From positions 24,148,733 through 24,212,732 of the forward strand of contig NC_089850.1 in NCBI RefSeq assembly GCF_036373705.1: DNA of 64,000 nt, in the 5' to 3' direction. The translations under genes and the position numbers were made by a program. This stretch comes from Amia ocellicauda (lineage: Eukaryota; Chordata; Actinopteri; Amiiformes; Amiidae). The notes below the pieces were generated by a model. That model was not told the DNA's origin and searched no databases. It worked only from the letters and a program-made list of their open reading frames with translations. Below, in pieces: positions 23,901-34,960 of this stretch; position 1 is the first letter of the stretch; every line of letters begins with the position of its first letter.

Positions 23901-24700
23901 TCACATTCTGGCAGATGTTATGAAAGACAACTACCTTTGCACATTCCAGGACCTCCAATCACAATATAACTTGCCTGGTACTTCTTTTTTTTTATTATTT
24001 ACGCATTCGTTCTGCAATGCGTGCTTATGGTGTTCCTTGGGGCTCAGAACTACCGTCTCATCCTCTGCACAATATTTTAAACGTGAGGGGTAGAACATCT
24101 GGTATGGTTTCTGCTCTCTATACTCTTCTGCTGAGAGCCTCGTATAAACCACTAACAATTAACGGTATCTGGAATAAAGACTTTCCCCCGATGGTCAGGA
24201 TTTTTCTTGGAATACTGTCTGGAACAATTTGAGAGGTTAATCCATTTTAACTTCATCCACAGAATATACTTGACTCCTCGGAGACGATTTCTAATGGGAC
24301 TCACTGACACACCGGTATGTGCACTGTGTCCCCAGGGAGCAACAGGCACCTTTTTTCATATGGTATGGGAATGTCCAGGTGTGGCTATATTTTGGCATAG
24401 GGTTTGCTCAACTCTGTCCAATGTTCTGGGGAAAAATATTCCCTATTCTCCGCAGATCCTTTTGTTAAATGATGACTCAGAGCTTGATTTATCTATACAG
24501 GAGAAACGAATTTGGCTAGCTGGCATAACTTGCGTCAGTGGACCCTTGCTTTTCTTGATGTTGTTCATGTGGAGCTCTTTATCGCTAGAATGCATGGAGC
24601 CAGGGAGGGGACTGTGCACGGCTGGGCAATGGCAGCAGACAATATTAAAACATTATTAAACACTATTCTACATCCTAATAATTGCCACTCTGCGGTCTGG
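20978..24700 (+). pseudogene. L1/Tx1 ORF2 endonuclease / reverse transcriptase, broken
   Basis: This would nick target DNA and reverse-transcribe the LINE RNA. The endonuclease is at 20978-21700: MINNISNIKLLSWNARSLN, MIQESHL, FVSVYAPT, LIVGADMNSVLD, and a final LSDHSAMY. The reverse transcriptase is at 22290-23090: ALQSMNKGRSPGFDGIPPEF, YRPLSLNNSNVKLYAKVLAH, FSLDAGKAFDRV, RGTRQGCPLSLLLFALSLEPLA, and a degenerate YADD box at about 23080. The C-terminal region is at 23170-24690: KHFRYLGVEIYP, then CALCPQGATGTFFHMVWEC and a final ARMHGAREGTVHGWAMAADN. Frames change at about 21800, 22815, 23020, 24000 and 24530, with stops around 21955 and 22085. No complete protein is possible. Confidence 0.88.
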
Positions 24701-24732
24701 GGAGGGGCGGTCATCTTTGGCAGGATGGAGTT

Positions 24733-24758
24733 GGGGGTTGGGGGTTGGGGGGAATGGG
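24733..24758 (+). repeat. G-quadruplex motif in LINE 3' UTR
   Basis: Four G runs (5, 5, 6 and 3 bases) are separated by loops of 2, 2 and 3 bases. This fits the strict G-quadruplex pattern. G-rich 3' UTRs are a known feature of L1-type LINEs. Confidence 0.8.
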
Positions 24759-24832
24759 ACTGATGCTCTGTACTTTTCTTTTCATTTTTTATTTTATTTT
24801 TTGTCTCCCAAAAATAAAAAAACAAGCTTTGC

Positions 24833-25379
24833 TAGCTTGAAAAATCCAATTTGCTATTATTTCTAATGCTCGCATTAATATAAAACATTATACAGTTAAT
24901 ATAAAACACTTTCTTCAACTTTCCAATACAGGTTCTTCAAAAGTTAAATACTTTTATTTGGAATTTGCATTGGTGGCGTGTTTGACAAACCTCTGGAAAC
25001 AACATACATAAACATAAAGCATTGAATAAGTATATTAACGCAATAATAGCATTAACTCTGGAAACAAAAAAAACAAATTAGCTTGTTATTCAAGATTAAC
25101 TAATGTTAATCTGAGTCCATCGGCATGCCCTGGGGGAAATCTGCCAAATCTGTAGTTTTATGGCACTTTTTTAAAAGTGGTTTTATGTAACTGTTTGTTA
25201 GTTAATTTAGCAATTTACATAGCACATTTGACATGCACTTTCTGTAAATCAGAAGCGTTACATTGTAGGTTGTGATTATTTAGCATTTATTTAGCATTAC
25301 TATGAGCTATTGTTCAGTGTAACTGTGTGTGTCCGGCTCGGACTTTGTCTGTATTCAGATATAAAGCAGACATTGATTG
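24833..25379. other. Intergenic, nothing recognised
   Basis: AT-rich DNA following the LINE insertion. No gene, RNA or repeat is recognised. Confidence 0.5.
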
Positions 25380-27377
25380 TACAATTAGCAGTCCTGTATG
25401 GGAGGGAGGGCCATCCTGACCAGCCTTGTGTCATTCAATGCAACAAAGGTGTGCACTGTCCTAATTAGTGACAGATGAAGTATTTAACTTCTGGACCTCT
25501 GCACCAGCAGTCAGTGCCAGCAGCCTCCAGTGCCCCCCTTCCAAAGGGCCCCATCTCCAAAGGGACTATAGCTGCGGGATTCCAGCGAGGAGAAGACTTT
25601 GAGGAGACACCGCACAGCAACAACAGGCAACCATGACAATTTCTCTGATTCCCGTCCTGCTCTCTCGGTCTTCTCGGCGTGCACCTGCTCGCCATTGCTT
25701 CCCTAATCCTTCTAACCTCATCGCTCTGACTCTCCCATCCTCCTCCCTCCCCTCTACTCCACTCTCTGGAGGACTGTGGAACTGCCACTCAGCTTCCAAC
25801 AAGGCCGACTTCATCTATGCCTTCGCCTCCCACCACTCCCTGTATTTCCTCGCTCTCACCGACACAAGGATCTTCCCGGACAACTCAACCACCCCTGCCG
25901 CCTTATCCTCTCTGTTTGTCCTGTCCCACTCCCCTAGTCTTACCGGGCGGGGAGGGGGAACAGGGCTCCTGCTCTTCCCTTCTCTCCTCTTCTCTGTCCC
26001 CCCCCCTCTCTCCTCTATCATGACCAACAGATTTGAATTCCATGCAGTGGAACTCACCTCTCCCTCTCCCCTATTCCTTCTAGTTGTCTACCGTCCCCCC
26101 AGTCCACTCGCCTCCTTCCTGGATGAACTCGACTTTCTTCTCTCCTACCTCCCCTCACTGTCCTCACCTACCATCCTCCTGGGAGACTTCAACACCCACC
26201 TCTCCAATCCCTCCCACTGTGCCAGATTTCTTGTATCTCCGCTGTTCTCCGCTCAACGTGAACTAGTCTGCGTGCTGCCGAACAGAAGTGGAAAAGGACC
26301 AAACTCCCAGCTGCCCTCAAACTCTACCGCTCTCTACTGTCTACATTCTCCTCCTCACTCACCTCACCAAAGAAATCTTACTTCCAATCACTCATTGAAT
26401 CCACTGTCATGTAAATCATATACAATTCTAACATTTTTCTGGAGAAATCTCGATTCCCAGCAACCCTCCCCAAAAAAATACAAAATAGTTCATTCCTCTG
26501 CCACAGATCAAAGAGGTTACAGGCAGGCAGGACATACGTCTGCAGAGGTGCTGACCAGGACCATCACATCTCAGCAGGAGCCTGCCCCATCAGATCAAAG
26601 AGGATCTTGTAAACATTTCTCCCTTGGACAGATGGTTAAACAACAAAGCATCCCTCTCAAGACACCTTTAGGATGCAAGAAGGACAGCGATCAAGGTGAC
26701 AAAGCGTAAGATGAAGCTCACCAGACAAGTCATTTGACACCCAGCACAACCCTGTCCCATCGACAAGCATACCAACTAAAACCTTAGCAACAAAGAATGG
26801 ATGATTTCATATTTAGTAGCAAAACACCAAAAATTACCAGTTTAATACAGGCTTCCCCCCCTCTAAATTAATATCAAACAGAACAAGGGACCATGGCACT
26901 CCATTAAAAATTAAAGTAACAGTGACAATCTCTCTTTTAATCCTATCCACCCTGCTTTTCTCCCTCCTATCTTTACCATTATGTGTTGTCCATTTACATT
27001 TTATTAATAAACATACGTCCTATTTGAACAAAACAGCCTCAAGGTTAATTCATGCAGATCAACCTCACCGTGAATCTGAATTCATATTAGTAAGGTATTG
27101 TGGTAACTTGCGTATCAACCCGATCTCGTTTTCAGAGGACTTGACCGCTGTGGGTTGCATGTGTGGGGGGTCACTAGATAACAGGACTTTATTCAGCAAT
27201 TATTATTTCTTTGGATATTGATACCAGATAAAACGAAAACTCTTGTTTAAAGTCCTAAGACAATCGAAAGTACTTATTAATAAAACAATAAGTGTAATGA
27301 TAAATTAAAACTATTTGTCCATTGCAACATTTTGGCTGTATCTTATCAGATCAGCATCCTTTCATTTCACCAAACTA

Positions 27378-28580
27378 CACTCGCCTAAAGGATTATTAGG
27401 AACACCTGTTCAATTTCTCATTAATGCAATTATCTAACCAACCAATCACATGGCAGTTGCTTCAATGCATTTAGGGGTGTGGTCCTGGTCAAGACAATCT
27501 CCTGAAATTCAAACTGAATGTCTGAATGGGAAAGAAAGGTGATTTAAGCAATTTTGAGCGTGGCATGGTTGTTGGTGCCAGACGGGCCGGTCTGAGTATT
27601 TCACAATCTGCTCAGTTACTGGGATTTTCACGCACAACCATTTCTAGGGTTTACAAAGAATGGTGTGAAAAGGGAAAAACATCCAGTATGCGGCAGTCCT
27701 GTGGGCGAAAATGCCTTGTTGATGCTAGAGGTCAGAGGAGAATGGGCCGACTGATTCAAGCTGATAGAAGAGCAACTTTGACTGAAATAAGCACTCGTTA
27801 CAACCGAGGTATGCAGCAAAGCATTTGTGAAGCCACAACACGTACAACCTTGAGGCGGATGGGCTACAACAGCAGAAGACCCCACCGGGTACCACTCATC
27901 TCCACTACAAATAGGAAAAAGAGGCTACAATTTGCACAAGCTCACCAAAATTGGACAGTTGAAGACTGGAAAAATGTTGCCTGGTCTGATGAGTCTCGAT
28001 TTCTGTTGAGACATTCAGATGGTAGAGTCAGAATTTGGCGTAAACAGAATGAGAACATGGATCCATCATGCCTTGTTACCACTGTGCAGGCTGGTGGTGG
28101 TGGTGTAATGGTGTGGGGGATGTTTTCTTGGCACACTTTAGGCCCCTTAGTGCCAATTGGGCATCGTTTAAATGCTACGGCCTACCTGAGCATTGTTTCT
28201 GACCATGTCCATCCCTTTATGACCACCATGTACCCATCATCTGATGGCTACTTCCAGCAGGATAATGCACCATGTCACAAAGGTCGAATTATTTCAAATT
28301 GGTTTCTTGAACATGACAATGAGTCCCCACAGTCACCAGATCTCAACCCAATAGAGCATCTTTGGGATGTGGTGAAACGGGAGCTTCATGCCCTGGATGT
28401 GCATCCCACAAATCTCCATCAACTGCAAGATGCTATCCTATCAATATGGGCCAACATTTCTAAAGAATGCTTTCAGCACCTTGTTGAATCAATGCCACGT
28501 AGAATTAAGGCAGTTCTGAAGGCGAAAGGGGGTCAAACACAGTATTAGTATGGTGTTCCTAATAATCCTTTAGGTGAGTG
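27378..28580 (+). mobile_element. Tc1-like transposon with DD36E spacing, copy 1
   Basis: About 1.2 kb with inverted ends 'cactcgcctaaaggattatt' / 'aataatcctttaggtgagtg', flanked by TA (27376-27377, 28581-28582). It is almost identical to 38737-39956 over most of its length and contains one transposase frame. Low divergence between the two copies indicates recent spread compared with the other elements in the window. Confidence 0.95.
27526..28548 (+). CDS. Tc1-like transposase, DD36E-type, with internal deletion
   Basis: An open frame of 340 residues, the usual length of the family. The N-terminal helix-turn-helix is SISQSAQLLGFSRTTISRVY. A second one begins MGRLIQADRRATLTEISTRY. The catalytic core has VAWSDESRF (first Asp), YFQQDNAPCH (second Asp) and [14 protein letters not shown] (Glu). 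Compared with copy 2, 21 bases coding FTVLNWP are missing between the second Asp and the Glu. The distance is therefore 29 residues and not 36. The frame is open but the protein is very probably inactive. It ends KAKGGQTQY. The Met chosen is the only one ahead of the first HTH. Confidence 0.9.
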   Translation: MGKKGDLSNFERGMVVGARRAGLSISQSAQLLGFSRTTISRVYKEWCEKGKTSSMRQSCGRKCLVDARGQRRMGRLIQADRRATLTEISTRYNRGMQQSICEATTRTTLRRMGYNSRRPHRVPLISTTNRKKRLQFAQAHQNWTVEDWKNVAWSDESRFLLRHSDGRVRIWRKQNENMDPSCLVTTVQAGGGGVMVWGMFSWHTLGPLVPIGHRLNATAYLSIVSDHVHPFMTTMYPSSDGYFQQDNAPCHKGRIISNWFLEHDNESPQSPDLNPIEHLWDVVKRELHALDVHPTNLHQLQDAILSIWANISKECFQHLVESMPRRIKAVLKAKGGQTQY

Positions 28581-30373
28581 TATTTAGTCAACAACCCCCG
28601 CAAACTCTACTCCTCCCTCTTTGTCCCCCCTCCCCCTCATCCTCCCTCATCTGTCACTGCTGATGATTTCACCTCCTTCTTCTCCTCCAAGATTGCAGAC
28701 ATCCGCAAGCTCTTCATAACTCCCCCCTCCTCTCCCATCACACCCAAACCTCCCACCATCCAAGCTTCCTTTTCTTTATTCTCACCTCTCTCGGACTCTG
28801 ACATTTCCGCTCTCCTCCTACCTCACAAACCTACAATGTGTGCCCTGGACCCTCTCCCTTCTCGCCTCCTCCAAGCGACTGCTCCTGACCTACTCACCAT
28901 CATCTCCTCCCTCCTCAACTCCTCCCTCCTCTCTGGCTGTTTCCCCTCTGCATTTAAACAAGCTGCTGTCATCCCACTCCTCAAGAAACCTACCACGTGA
29001 CATGGCGAGGTTCCTCATCCACCCCCCAACCTCTCCTCTCAGGCGTTCCCCAAGGCTCCGTCCTGGGCCCCCTCCTGTTCTCTCTCTAGACTCGCTCCCT
29101 GGGCCCCCTCATCGCATCGCATGGTTTCTCCTACCACTTCTATGTTGATGATGCCCAGATCTTCCTGTCTTTTCCCTCTTCTGACCCTCTCATCCCCTCT
29201 CGCATCTCTTCCTGTTTGTCTGCTATCTCTGCCTGGATGCACTCACACCACCTCAAGCTCAACCTCTCCAAATCGGATCTCCTGTTTTTCCCCCACTCTT
29301 CCTTATCTCTCCATCTCGATCCCCTTGGAATCTACCACACTCTCTCCTTCTTCTTCCGCTAAAAATCTAGGAGTCACACTCGATCCTGCACTCTCCTACA
29401 CCCAGCACATCACCACACTGACACGTACCTGTAGATTCTTCCTGAGCAACATACGCCGAATCCGTCCCTTCCTCACCGACTACTCGACTCAGCTGCTCAT
29501 CCAGTCACTGGTCCTCTCTCGCCTGGCCTACTGCAACTCCCTCCTGGCCGGGCTGCCTGCAACTACTACCCGCCTGCTCCAGCTTATCCAGAACTCTGCG
29601 GCTCATTTGGTATTCTCTCTGCTCCGATTCACACACGCTACTCCACTGCTCCACTCCCTCCACTGGCTCCCGATACCAGCACACATTCAGTTCAAGACAT
29701 TGACCCTCACCTACCGCTGTCTCGACCACACTGCACCAAGTTACCTTCAGACACTCATCTCCCCATACATTCCCTCCAGACCACTGTGCTCTTCCGGTGC
29801 CAGAAGACTAACTCTTACCTCCTCTCCACTCCCCTTCCTCCAGAGCCCGCTTCTTCTCATCCCTGGCCCCAAAATGGTGGAACGACCTTCCCACCAAAGT
29901 CAAAACAGTAGAGTCCTTGACCTCCTTCCAGCACTTACTCAAGACACATCTTTTCAGACAGTACTATTAGTCCTTTTTAATCCCCGTTAGATAGTACTTC
30001 ACAGCATTTTATCATGCTTCTTGCTTTACTAATACTTGTATTATTGATAGATTTTTCCCCCTTGCTCCCTTTCCCATTGCCCTTGATTGTGACTTTACAT
30101 CTTGACAGCACTTAGCTTTTACTTTTACTTTCCAGGGTGTATGACCTCACTTCAGGGGTGTCGCAAGGGGGTAGGCATCCTAGGCAATTGCCTGGGGCCC
30201 CGGGCTAAGGGGGGTCCCCCAAATGGGAAACCGCCCCCCCTCCTCGGTCCGCTGCCCCCCCCCCCCCCGCTCTCACAGAAGAAAACTCCACCGCATCCCC
30301 CGCCGCATTACCGTCAGGAATTATTCTGCCTGGGGCTCCTGAATAAGGGCATCTGCCAAGCAATAAAAATAAA

Positions 30374-30405
<32 letters not shown>
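30374..30405. repeat. (TAA)n microsatellite, LINE tail
   Basis: An AAT/TAA run directly after the L2 3' tail, the usual simple-repeat end of this LINE type. Confidence 0.9.
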
Positions 30406-30408
<3 letters not shown>

Positions 30409-30630
30409 CATTGAACACACCTCTGATGAAGACATGCATGTGTTCGGAATGTGTTGTTTTGTTTGTTCTATGCAATAAGTCGGATACATGCACTATAAAA
30501 AATACAAGCAAGAAGTAGTATACTATGCACCCGTCATCATAAAACTCAATATACTTTAAAATGATCAGTTCCAATGTATTATTGTATTCACACTAAGCTC
30601 AGTATTACCTGTATATTGTTTGTATGTTCT
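30406..30630. other. Intergenic, nothing recognised
   Basis: Short AT-rich stretch between the LINE tail and a hAT zinc-finger remnant. Confidence 0.5.
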
Positions 30631-30647
30631 CTGGAATGCTTCTTGTA

Positions 30648-30842
30648 CTAGATGGCTCTCAATGGTACAGCAGAGGCAGATTCTTTATCTTGCGTGCCTT
30701 TTTTTGCCTTGAGTTCATCAAATTCTATAGAATGCTTCAACTTAAGATGTTTAAATAAATTACTTGTGTTTCCACCATGCTGGGTTTTGCTTTTGCAGAT
30801 ATTACAAACCACTTTACCCAATTCGGAAAGTGCATCCAGCAC
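30648..30842 (-). pseudogene. BED zinc-finger fragment of a hAT transposase
   Basis: Sixty-four residues with a clear BED finger: VVCNICKSKTQHGGNTSNLF, then KHLKLKHSIEFDEL (C-x2-C ... H-x4-H). This is the DNA-binding N-terminus of a hAT transposase, different in sequence from the one at 9700-10790. The catalytic part is missing. The next bases belong to a DIRS fragment. Confidence 0.75.
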
Positions 30843-32505
30843 TACATCAAGTTGCCATGCGGGCAGTGAAATGGTGCGAGGAGGCCGTAAACCATCAGGC
30901 TCCCTTCAGAAACTGGGCAGCCAGGAAATGAGACCCAGGGCGCCATCAATCCAGACATGAAATGCCAGATACACTTTGAGCATGAATGGGGACTTACCCT
31001 GGTCCAACAGTTCTTGTAAAGACCCCAATGGGGCAATTAACTGGGTCTTGACCGCCATCTTGGCACCAGTTGCTAAAGTCTGCCAGCGGTAGGAATACTG
31101 TGACCTTGTATAGGGAGCTCTCGTCGAATGAATAGTGGCTACTACCACGCCTGACAGACACCAGGCTATCAAGCAATCCTGCTCAGTGGCGGGAACACAG
31201 GAGCAGTCACCTCCTGCTCAGTAGCACAGCTAGGAGAGGAGTGACAGCAAGCTCTACTGTGTTGTGGCCAAGAAGCATACACAAAGCGGGGCAAGGGGAG
31301 ACCTGTTGCCCTGTTGACCGGTTGCCCTCTGCTTAATACAGGGCTCAGAGAACTGTATACAATGGGGTAGCAGAGTAACACACACGCACACCCATGACAA
31401 CATATGCAGCAGGCTACACAGGCCCAGCCTTGGTGACCTCCACTGAGACAGCACTGAGTATACACAAGGGCGGCCTAATAAAGCAAGCCCTACATAGTCG
31501 TGTAAATAAGCACTGTGCCGGGCCGCTTGGGCTCCAGCCTCGTTAAGGCAGAGGCCGGGGCCCGGAGGTGCCGCTCCAATGGTCTCCTTCTTCACTCTGC
31601 TGCCTGCACGGGAGTGCACACAGGAAGAAAGGCAGGCGCAGCAGGAGCAGCAGATGCATCAAGCGCGGCTGCTTCCGAGGCTGCTGGACTGAAAGAGGAG
31701 ACGGGGGGCTCAGGGAGGAACTCTGATCCCCTGAGCCCCTACTGTCACTCGCTGAAGTGGAGGGTCTTAGGAGGAGGCAGCAATAGCAATGGCGTTCTGT
31801 ATGTGACTGGCATCCGAGGCATGCCGTAGAGGGGTCGGGGTCAAAATTTTAATTGTGCCTGTGGTCGGTGAACAGACAGGACAGATGACCTCTCCACTCC
31901 AGGGGGGGGGGCAAAGTTAGATGGCCGCCAGCAGTGCAACGGCGAGGGTGAGTGGAGGAGGAGCAGAGTGTCTCCATGTTCTGATATGAGTGACACACAG
32001 GGCATTGACAGGCACATGCAGCGGTTGCACTGATCAGTGAAGGTACCGGAGCCACACTGCAACAGGACTGGCAAAATGACTAGACTAGTCAGTTTATTTT
32101 AAAACCGAAACTGAAACCGAAGCGTAGCCAGACTTCTGGGGTGCAGATGGCAGAGAATGGCGTTAGCTAATAACTAACTAAAAATACACACAGAGACATA
32201 CAAATGTGGCAAATCAGTGGGTGAACAGCACTATTTGTGCAGCCAGCCAACCGAAAGCAAACGTTTGTCTTGCAAACAAACACACGGAGAGCTCTCACAA
32301 CTTGTTGTTTCAAAGGCGAAGAGGCACAAGAGGAAGTTCCTGTGCAGACGTCACCTCTTATACAAACAAGAAGTAGGAAGGGACCTGTTTTGAAGGACTT
32401 GCACAGGGGCCAATGGCAGCTTTGATATAGAGATGTTTCAATTGGGTTCCAATGGAAGTGTGCTGAAACCCCTCCTCCTTGGGCAGTGCTTCTGACTTGA
32501 AAAAC
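30843..32505 (-). mobile_element. DIRS-like fragments, rearranged order
   Basis: All pieces read on the minus strand. 30843-31185 is the N-terminal part of the tyrosine recombinase (QYSYRWQTLATGAKMAV, LQELLDQGKSPFMLKVYLAF). 31189-31480 resembles the 3' repeat region ('cagtagcacagctaggagag'). 31500-31900 resembles the gag-like region of the copy at 57800-58892. 32330-32505 is the 5' leader with 'gaggaagttcctgtgcag' and 'gggcagtgcttctgac'. On the coding strand the order is leader, gag-like, 3'-like, recombinase, which is not the order of the other copies. Either an internal rearrangement or two overlapping insertions are present. Confidence 0.6.
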
Positions 32506-33204
32506 TGGCTGGTTCGTTTCCTGTCTTTCTTAAATTGTCCAGCACAGTTTTTATTCTGCCCTCCTTCACAAAGCCATGTCTCTCTTCGTCAGACCTTAAA
32601 ACCCACGTTGTTTTTGCTCACTCACAATGTCGTTCTATACAGAATTAATTTTTAAAATGTTAAGAAATACAGCAAAGCTAATGATATTCTTAACCACAAA
32701 ATTGCCATGTTCAAGTTTAACTCCACTTCCACTTCCGCTGTACAAAGAGCTATGGGATACAGAGGGTGCTGTGCCAAATTGAACGGCACTTCACTAAGCT
32801 GTTACTGTGGCAACCCCTTCATACAGGACTATTGGGAGTGCTTCATTGCCATGGTAACCCCATGGCTTGGTGAGGCATAGCGCCTCATGTCCTGTTTCTA
32901 GCCTCATAGACAATCAGCGCTTCTGAGTTTCACAAGTATGTTTTCAATATTGTGACGACAACGCTTATAGGGAAGTTATACAAAGAATATGTTCAGTTTA
33001 TTTTTAAGTTAATTTTTGTTTATTGTCTTTCAATGGATTAAAGAAAAAATATGCATTATATTATTGTGATTATTCATTTTATTTTAATGTTTTGGAATTC
33101 TAATTAAACCGTTCCTCCTTAGTGAAGCCGTGCCTCAGTTGCGTATTCGGATGAGCCGCTTCTGGAAACCTCCTGGTGTCTGAGGTCTATTCTAGTGTGG
33201 TGAC
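32506..33204. other. Intergenic, nothing recognised
   Basis: No coding domain or repeat family is identified. Confidence 0.5.
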
Positions 33205-33600
33205 CGAGTCCTGATTGTGCCAAATTTTAAGGAATGGTTTATCTTGCATGCTGGCGCTATTGAGGTGGGGTTGGGGGCTGTCTTCTCCCAAATGGTGACT
33301 GAAGAGAAGCACCCTGTTTTAACCTCAGGAAATTCCTCCTCAGGGAACAGCAATATGCTTTCATACAAAAGGAATGCCTCACAGTGAAATGGGAGGTCAA
33401 AACCCTCCAATATTATCTGTTGGGAATACAATTCACCCTAGTCACTAACAACACGCCCTTCACTTGGATGTGTCTCAGCAAGGAGACAACTGCCAGAGTC
33501 GCCAGATGGTTTATGTCTTTCCAAATGTTTCGGTTCTACACCTCTACCTCATTATAACATGGTCTTCGGGAGCCAAAAAATCTTACTGCATTATAGGTGA
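33205..33600 (+). pseudogene. Ty3/gypsy pol RNase H remnant
   Basis: Translation in a single frame after a stop-ridden start gives KFLLREQQYAFIQKECLTVK, then YYLLGIQFTLVTNNTPFTWM and ETTARVARWFMSFQMFRFYT. This matches the RNase H tether of gypsy polyproteins (E-L-AVK-W, YYLLG..FTLVTDH.PL.WM, R-RW...LQ.F.F). Only about 110 residues survive. The catalytic Asp of TDHAPL is replaced by Asn here. No LTR or integrase is adjacent. Confidence 0.8.
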
Positions 33601-34500
33601 AACTGTGTTCTATCTAACTTGCGTTGTTCTCAACCATTTCCAAAATTAACCCTTGCAGTAGTTTACTCTAAATTTCTCTGCCGTGACTCAGGGAGTGAAG
33701 GTTCCTTTTTTTGCCTCTGTACACGCTATCCGTCCCCATTGCAGAAAAGGCTCCCCTACATTTTTTTTTTCTTTCTGTGAATTCAATCTTGAGAGCAGGT
33801 TGTATATCGCAAGTTCCAAGTTAAATAAATTAAGCCTTGTCTCCCAATTAAAAAAAAATTCTCTGTCTACTCATTTTTAAGATATAATGAAATCAAAACC
33901 AGCTAACAGAAAATACAGCAATAAACTTTATTTTTCTGGGTTGACAGAAACAGACAGGCAGATAACTAACCTCATCTGTTTATTTTTTTCTTGTGTACAG
34001 TGTATGCAGCACTTTTTCTCCCCAGTAATTAGTTTCCTCCAAGGAGACAGTAATAAATAAATACATTTAACATAGGTCTAATTTAAAGAAAATAACAATT
34101 ATCCAGATATGGAATGGATGAGATGGATATACATTATCCTATTACTATTATAAGTACTGTATATTGAACACTGTCCATGAAGTAGAACAAAAAACATGTT
34201 AATTTATTAGAATTTAAATAATGACTACTTCAACACATTCAACACATTCACTGACATCTGATGATTTTTGATAAAATATATTAAAAACATAGACATATCT
34301 GTTAATCACATCATAAATTATATGTTACATGTTAGGCTATATTTTTCTGATAATGTCACTAGTATACACTGAATTTACTTTTTCAAATACTGTTCTTTTC
34401 TTCATTAAAAATAACAGACCCTATGGGCAAATTCCATATCAGGTGAACAGAAAGCAATAAAAAGGGGTTATATTAACCTATAGTTATGAAATGATTGCAT
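33601..34500. other. Intergenic AT-rich DNA
   Basis: No gene or known repeat. Short open frames have no recognisable domain. Confidence 0.5.
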
Positions 34501-34960
34501 ATGATGTGTTAATTTCTCTTTAATTATGATGTCATGTTGCAGGACATACTGGTACGTCTTTATGTTCTTACTACTTGTAAGAGAATTTGGAAATGCTTGG
34601 TTTATGAAAACTCATAGGTCAATTGGTTTCTCTTTTAAGATTCTTTTTAGAGGGAAGATGCGGTCAAGTCACAGATCCTTTATTTTGACAGCGGTGTGTC
34701 TCTCTCTGTCTCTCCTCTCCAGCTCTGTCTTGTGTCTCATTGCAGGATGAAGAAGTTAAGAGAACTCAAATTCTCTTTGTTTTCCCTTTTATAAGGTTTC
34801 CTTCCAACCAATAGCATTTTGCCACCACCATGACTTGGGTGCCTTATGCTAAAGTAATTTAGAAGTGGGGGTCATTTTAAATTTGGCTAGGAGCCAATCA
34901 GAGGACAGGTCCCTTTTGGTCTCTGGTCATCAAAGATAGGGTTACCAGGGCTACCAGGGG
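34500..34960 (+). repeat. Dispersed repeat R1, forward copy
   Basis: The blocks 'ttgtaagagaattt', 'gcttggtttat', 'aaaactcataggtcaattgg' and 'agagggaagatg', and further on 'ccttttataaggtttcc' and 'caaccaatagcattttgcca', occur in the same order on the minus strand at 41060-41650. The two copies form an inverted pair around TAAR copy B. Family unknown; a CT-rich tract lies in the middle of both. Confidence 0.7.

Larger units (their letters stand above)
19181..24820 (+). mobile_element. L1/Tx1-type LINE, near full length, inactive
   Basis: About 5.64 kb bounded by a 12-bp direct repeat. It has a 5' UTR of about 150 bases, ORF1, a G-rich inter-ORF region, ORF2 (endonuclease, reverse transcriptase, C-terminal zinc knuckle), a G-rich 3' UTR and a short A-rich tail. 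The two-ORF plan, the APE-type endonuclease and the C-terminal CxxC...HMxWxC motif place it in the L1/Tx1 group. Several stops and frameshifts in both ORFs make it inactive, but the clean duplication means the insertion is still almost entire. Confidence 0.9.
26410..28586. mobile_element. Unclassified insertion in the L2 LINE, carrying a Tc1-like element
   Basis: The insertion is bounded by GTCA at 26406-26409 and 28587-28590. Removing everything between, with one GTCA, restores the LINE reading frame (…STVNNPRK…). Without the nested Tc1-like element (27378-28580) about 970 bases remain. They begin 'tgtaaatcatat' and contain an AATAAA-type signal near 27004. A 4-base duplication and TG start fit an LTR-type element, but the right end is not a canonical CA and I find no second copy in this window. 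Confidence 0.6.
25633..29990 (+). pseudogene. L2-type LINE ORF2 (endonuclease / reverse transcriptase), interrupted
   Basis: The endonuclease shows GLWNCHSASNKADFIYAF, FLALTDTRI, LLVVYRPPSPLASFLDEL and LLGDFNTHLSNPSH, then is cut off by a deletion. The linker continues as KWKRTKLPAALKLYRSLLS to SLIEST, then after the insertion as VNNPRKLYSSLF. The reverse transcriptase follows with ALDPLPSRLLQ, FKQAAVIPLLKKPTT, a large deletion, [14 protein letters not shown] and YVDDAQIF (the catalytic box). It continues with HLKLNLSKSDLLFF, KNLGVTLDPALSY and a C-terminal region containing LHWLPIPAHIQFKTLTLTYR. The endonuclease, linker and RT are in different frames, and the RT fingers are missing. Confidence 0.87.
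25380..30405 (+). mobile_element. L2-type LINE, degraded and split by nested insertions
   Basis: One LINE runs from a 5' UTR at about 25380 to a 3' tail at 30337-30372 ('taagggcatctgccaagc') followed by a (TAA)n run. Its ORF2 is in pieces at 25633-26240, 26270-26405, 28591-29000 and 29030-29990. An insertion at 26410-28586 splits the linker, and the flanking reading frame rejoins exactly when it is removed. The stretch 30153-30310 is an unusually C/G-rich unassigned patch in the 3' UTR, with 'aggcaattgcct' and long C runs. Confidence 0.85.

Noticed and set aside
30102-30574. Overlapping frames with Pro-rich and poly-Ile/Leu runs
   Set aside because: Produced by C/G-rich low-complexity DNA and the TAA microsatellite.
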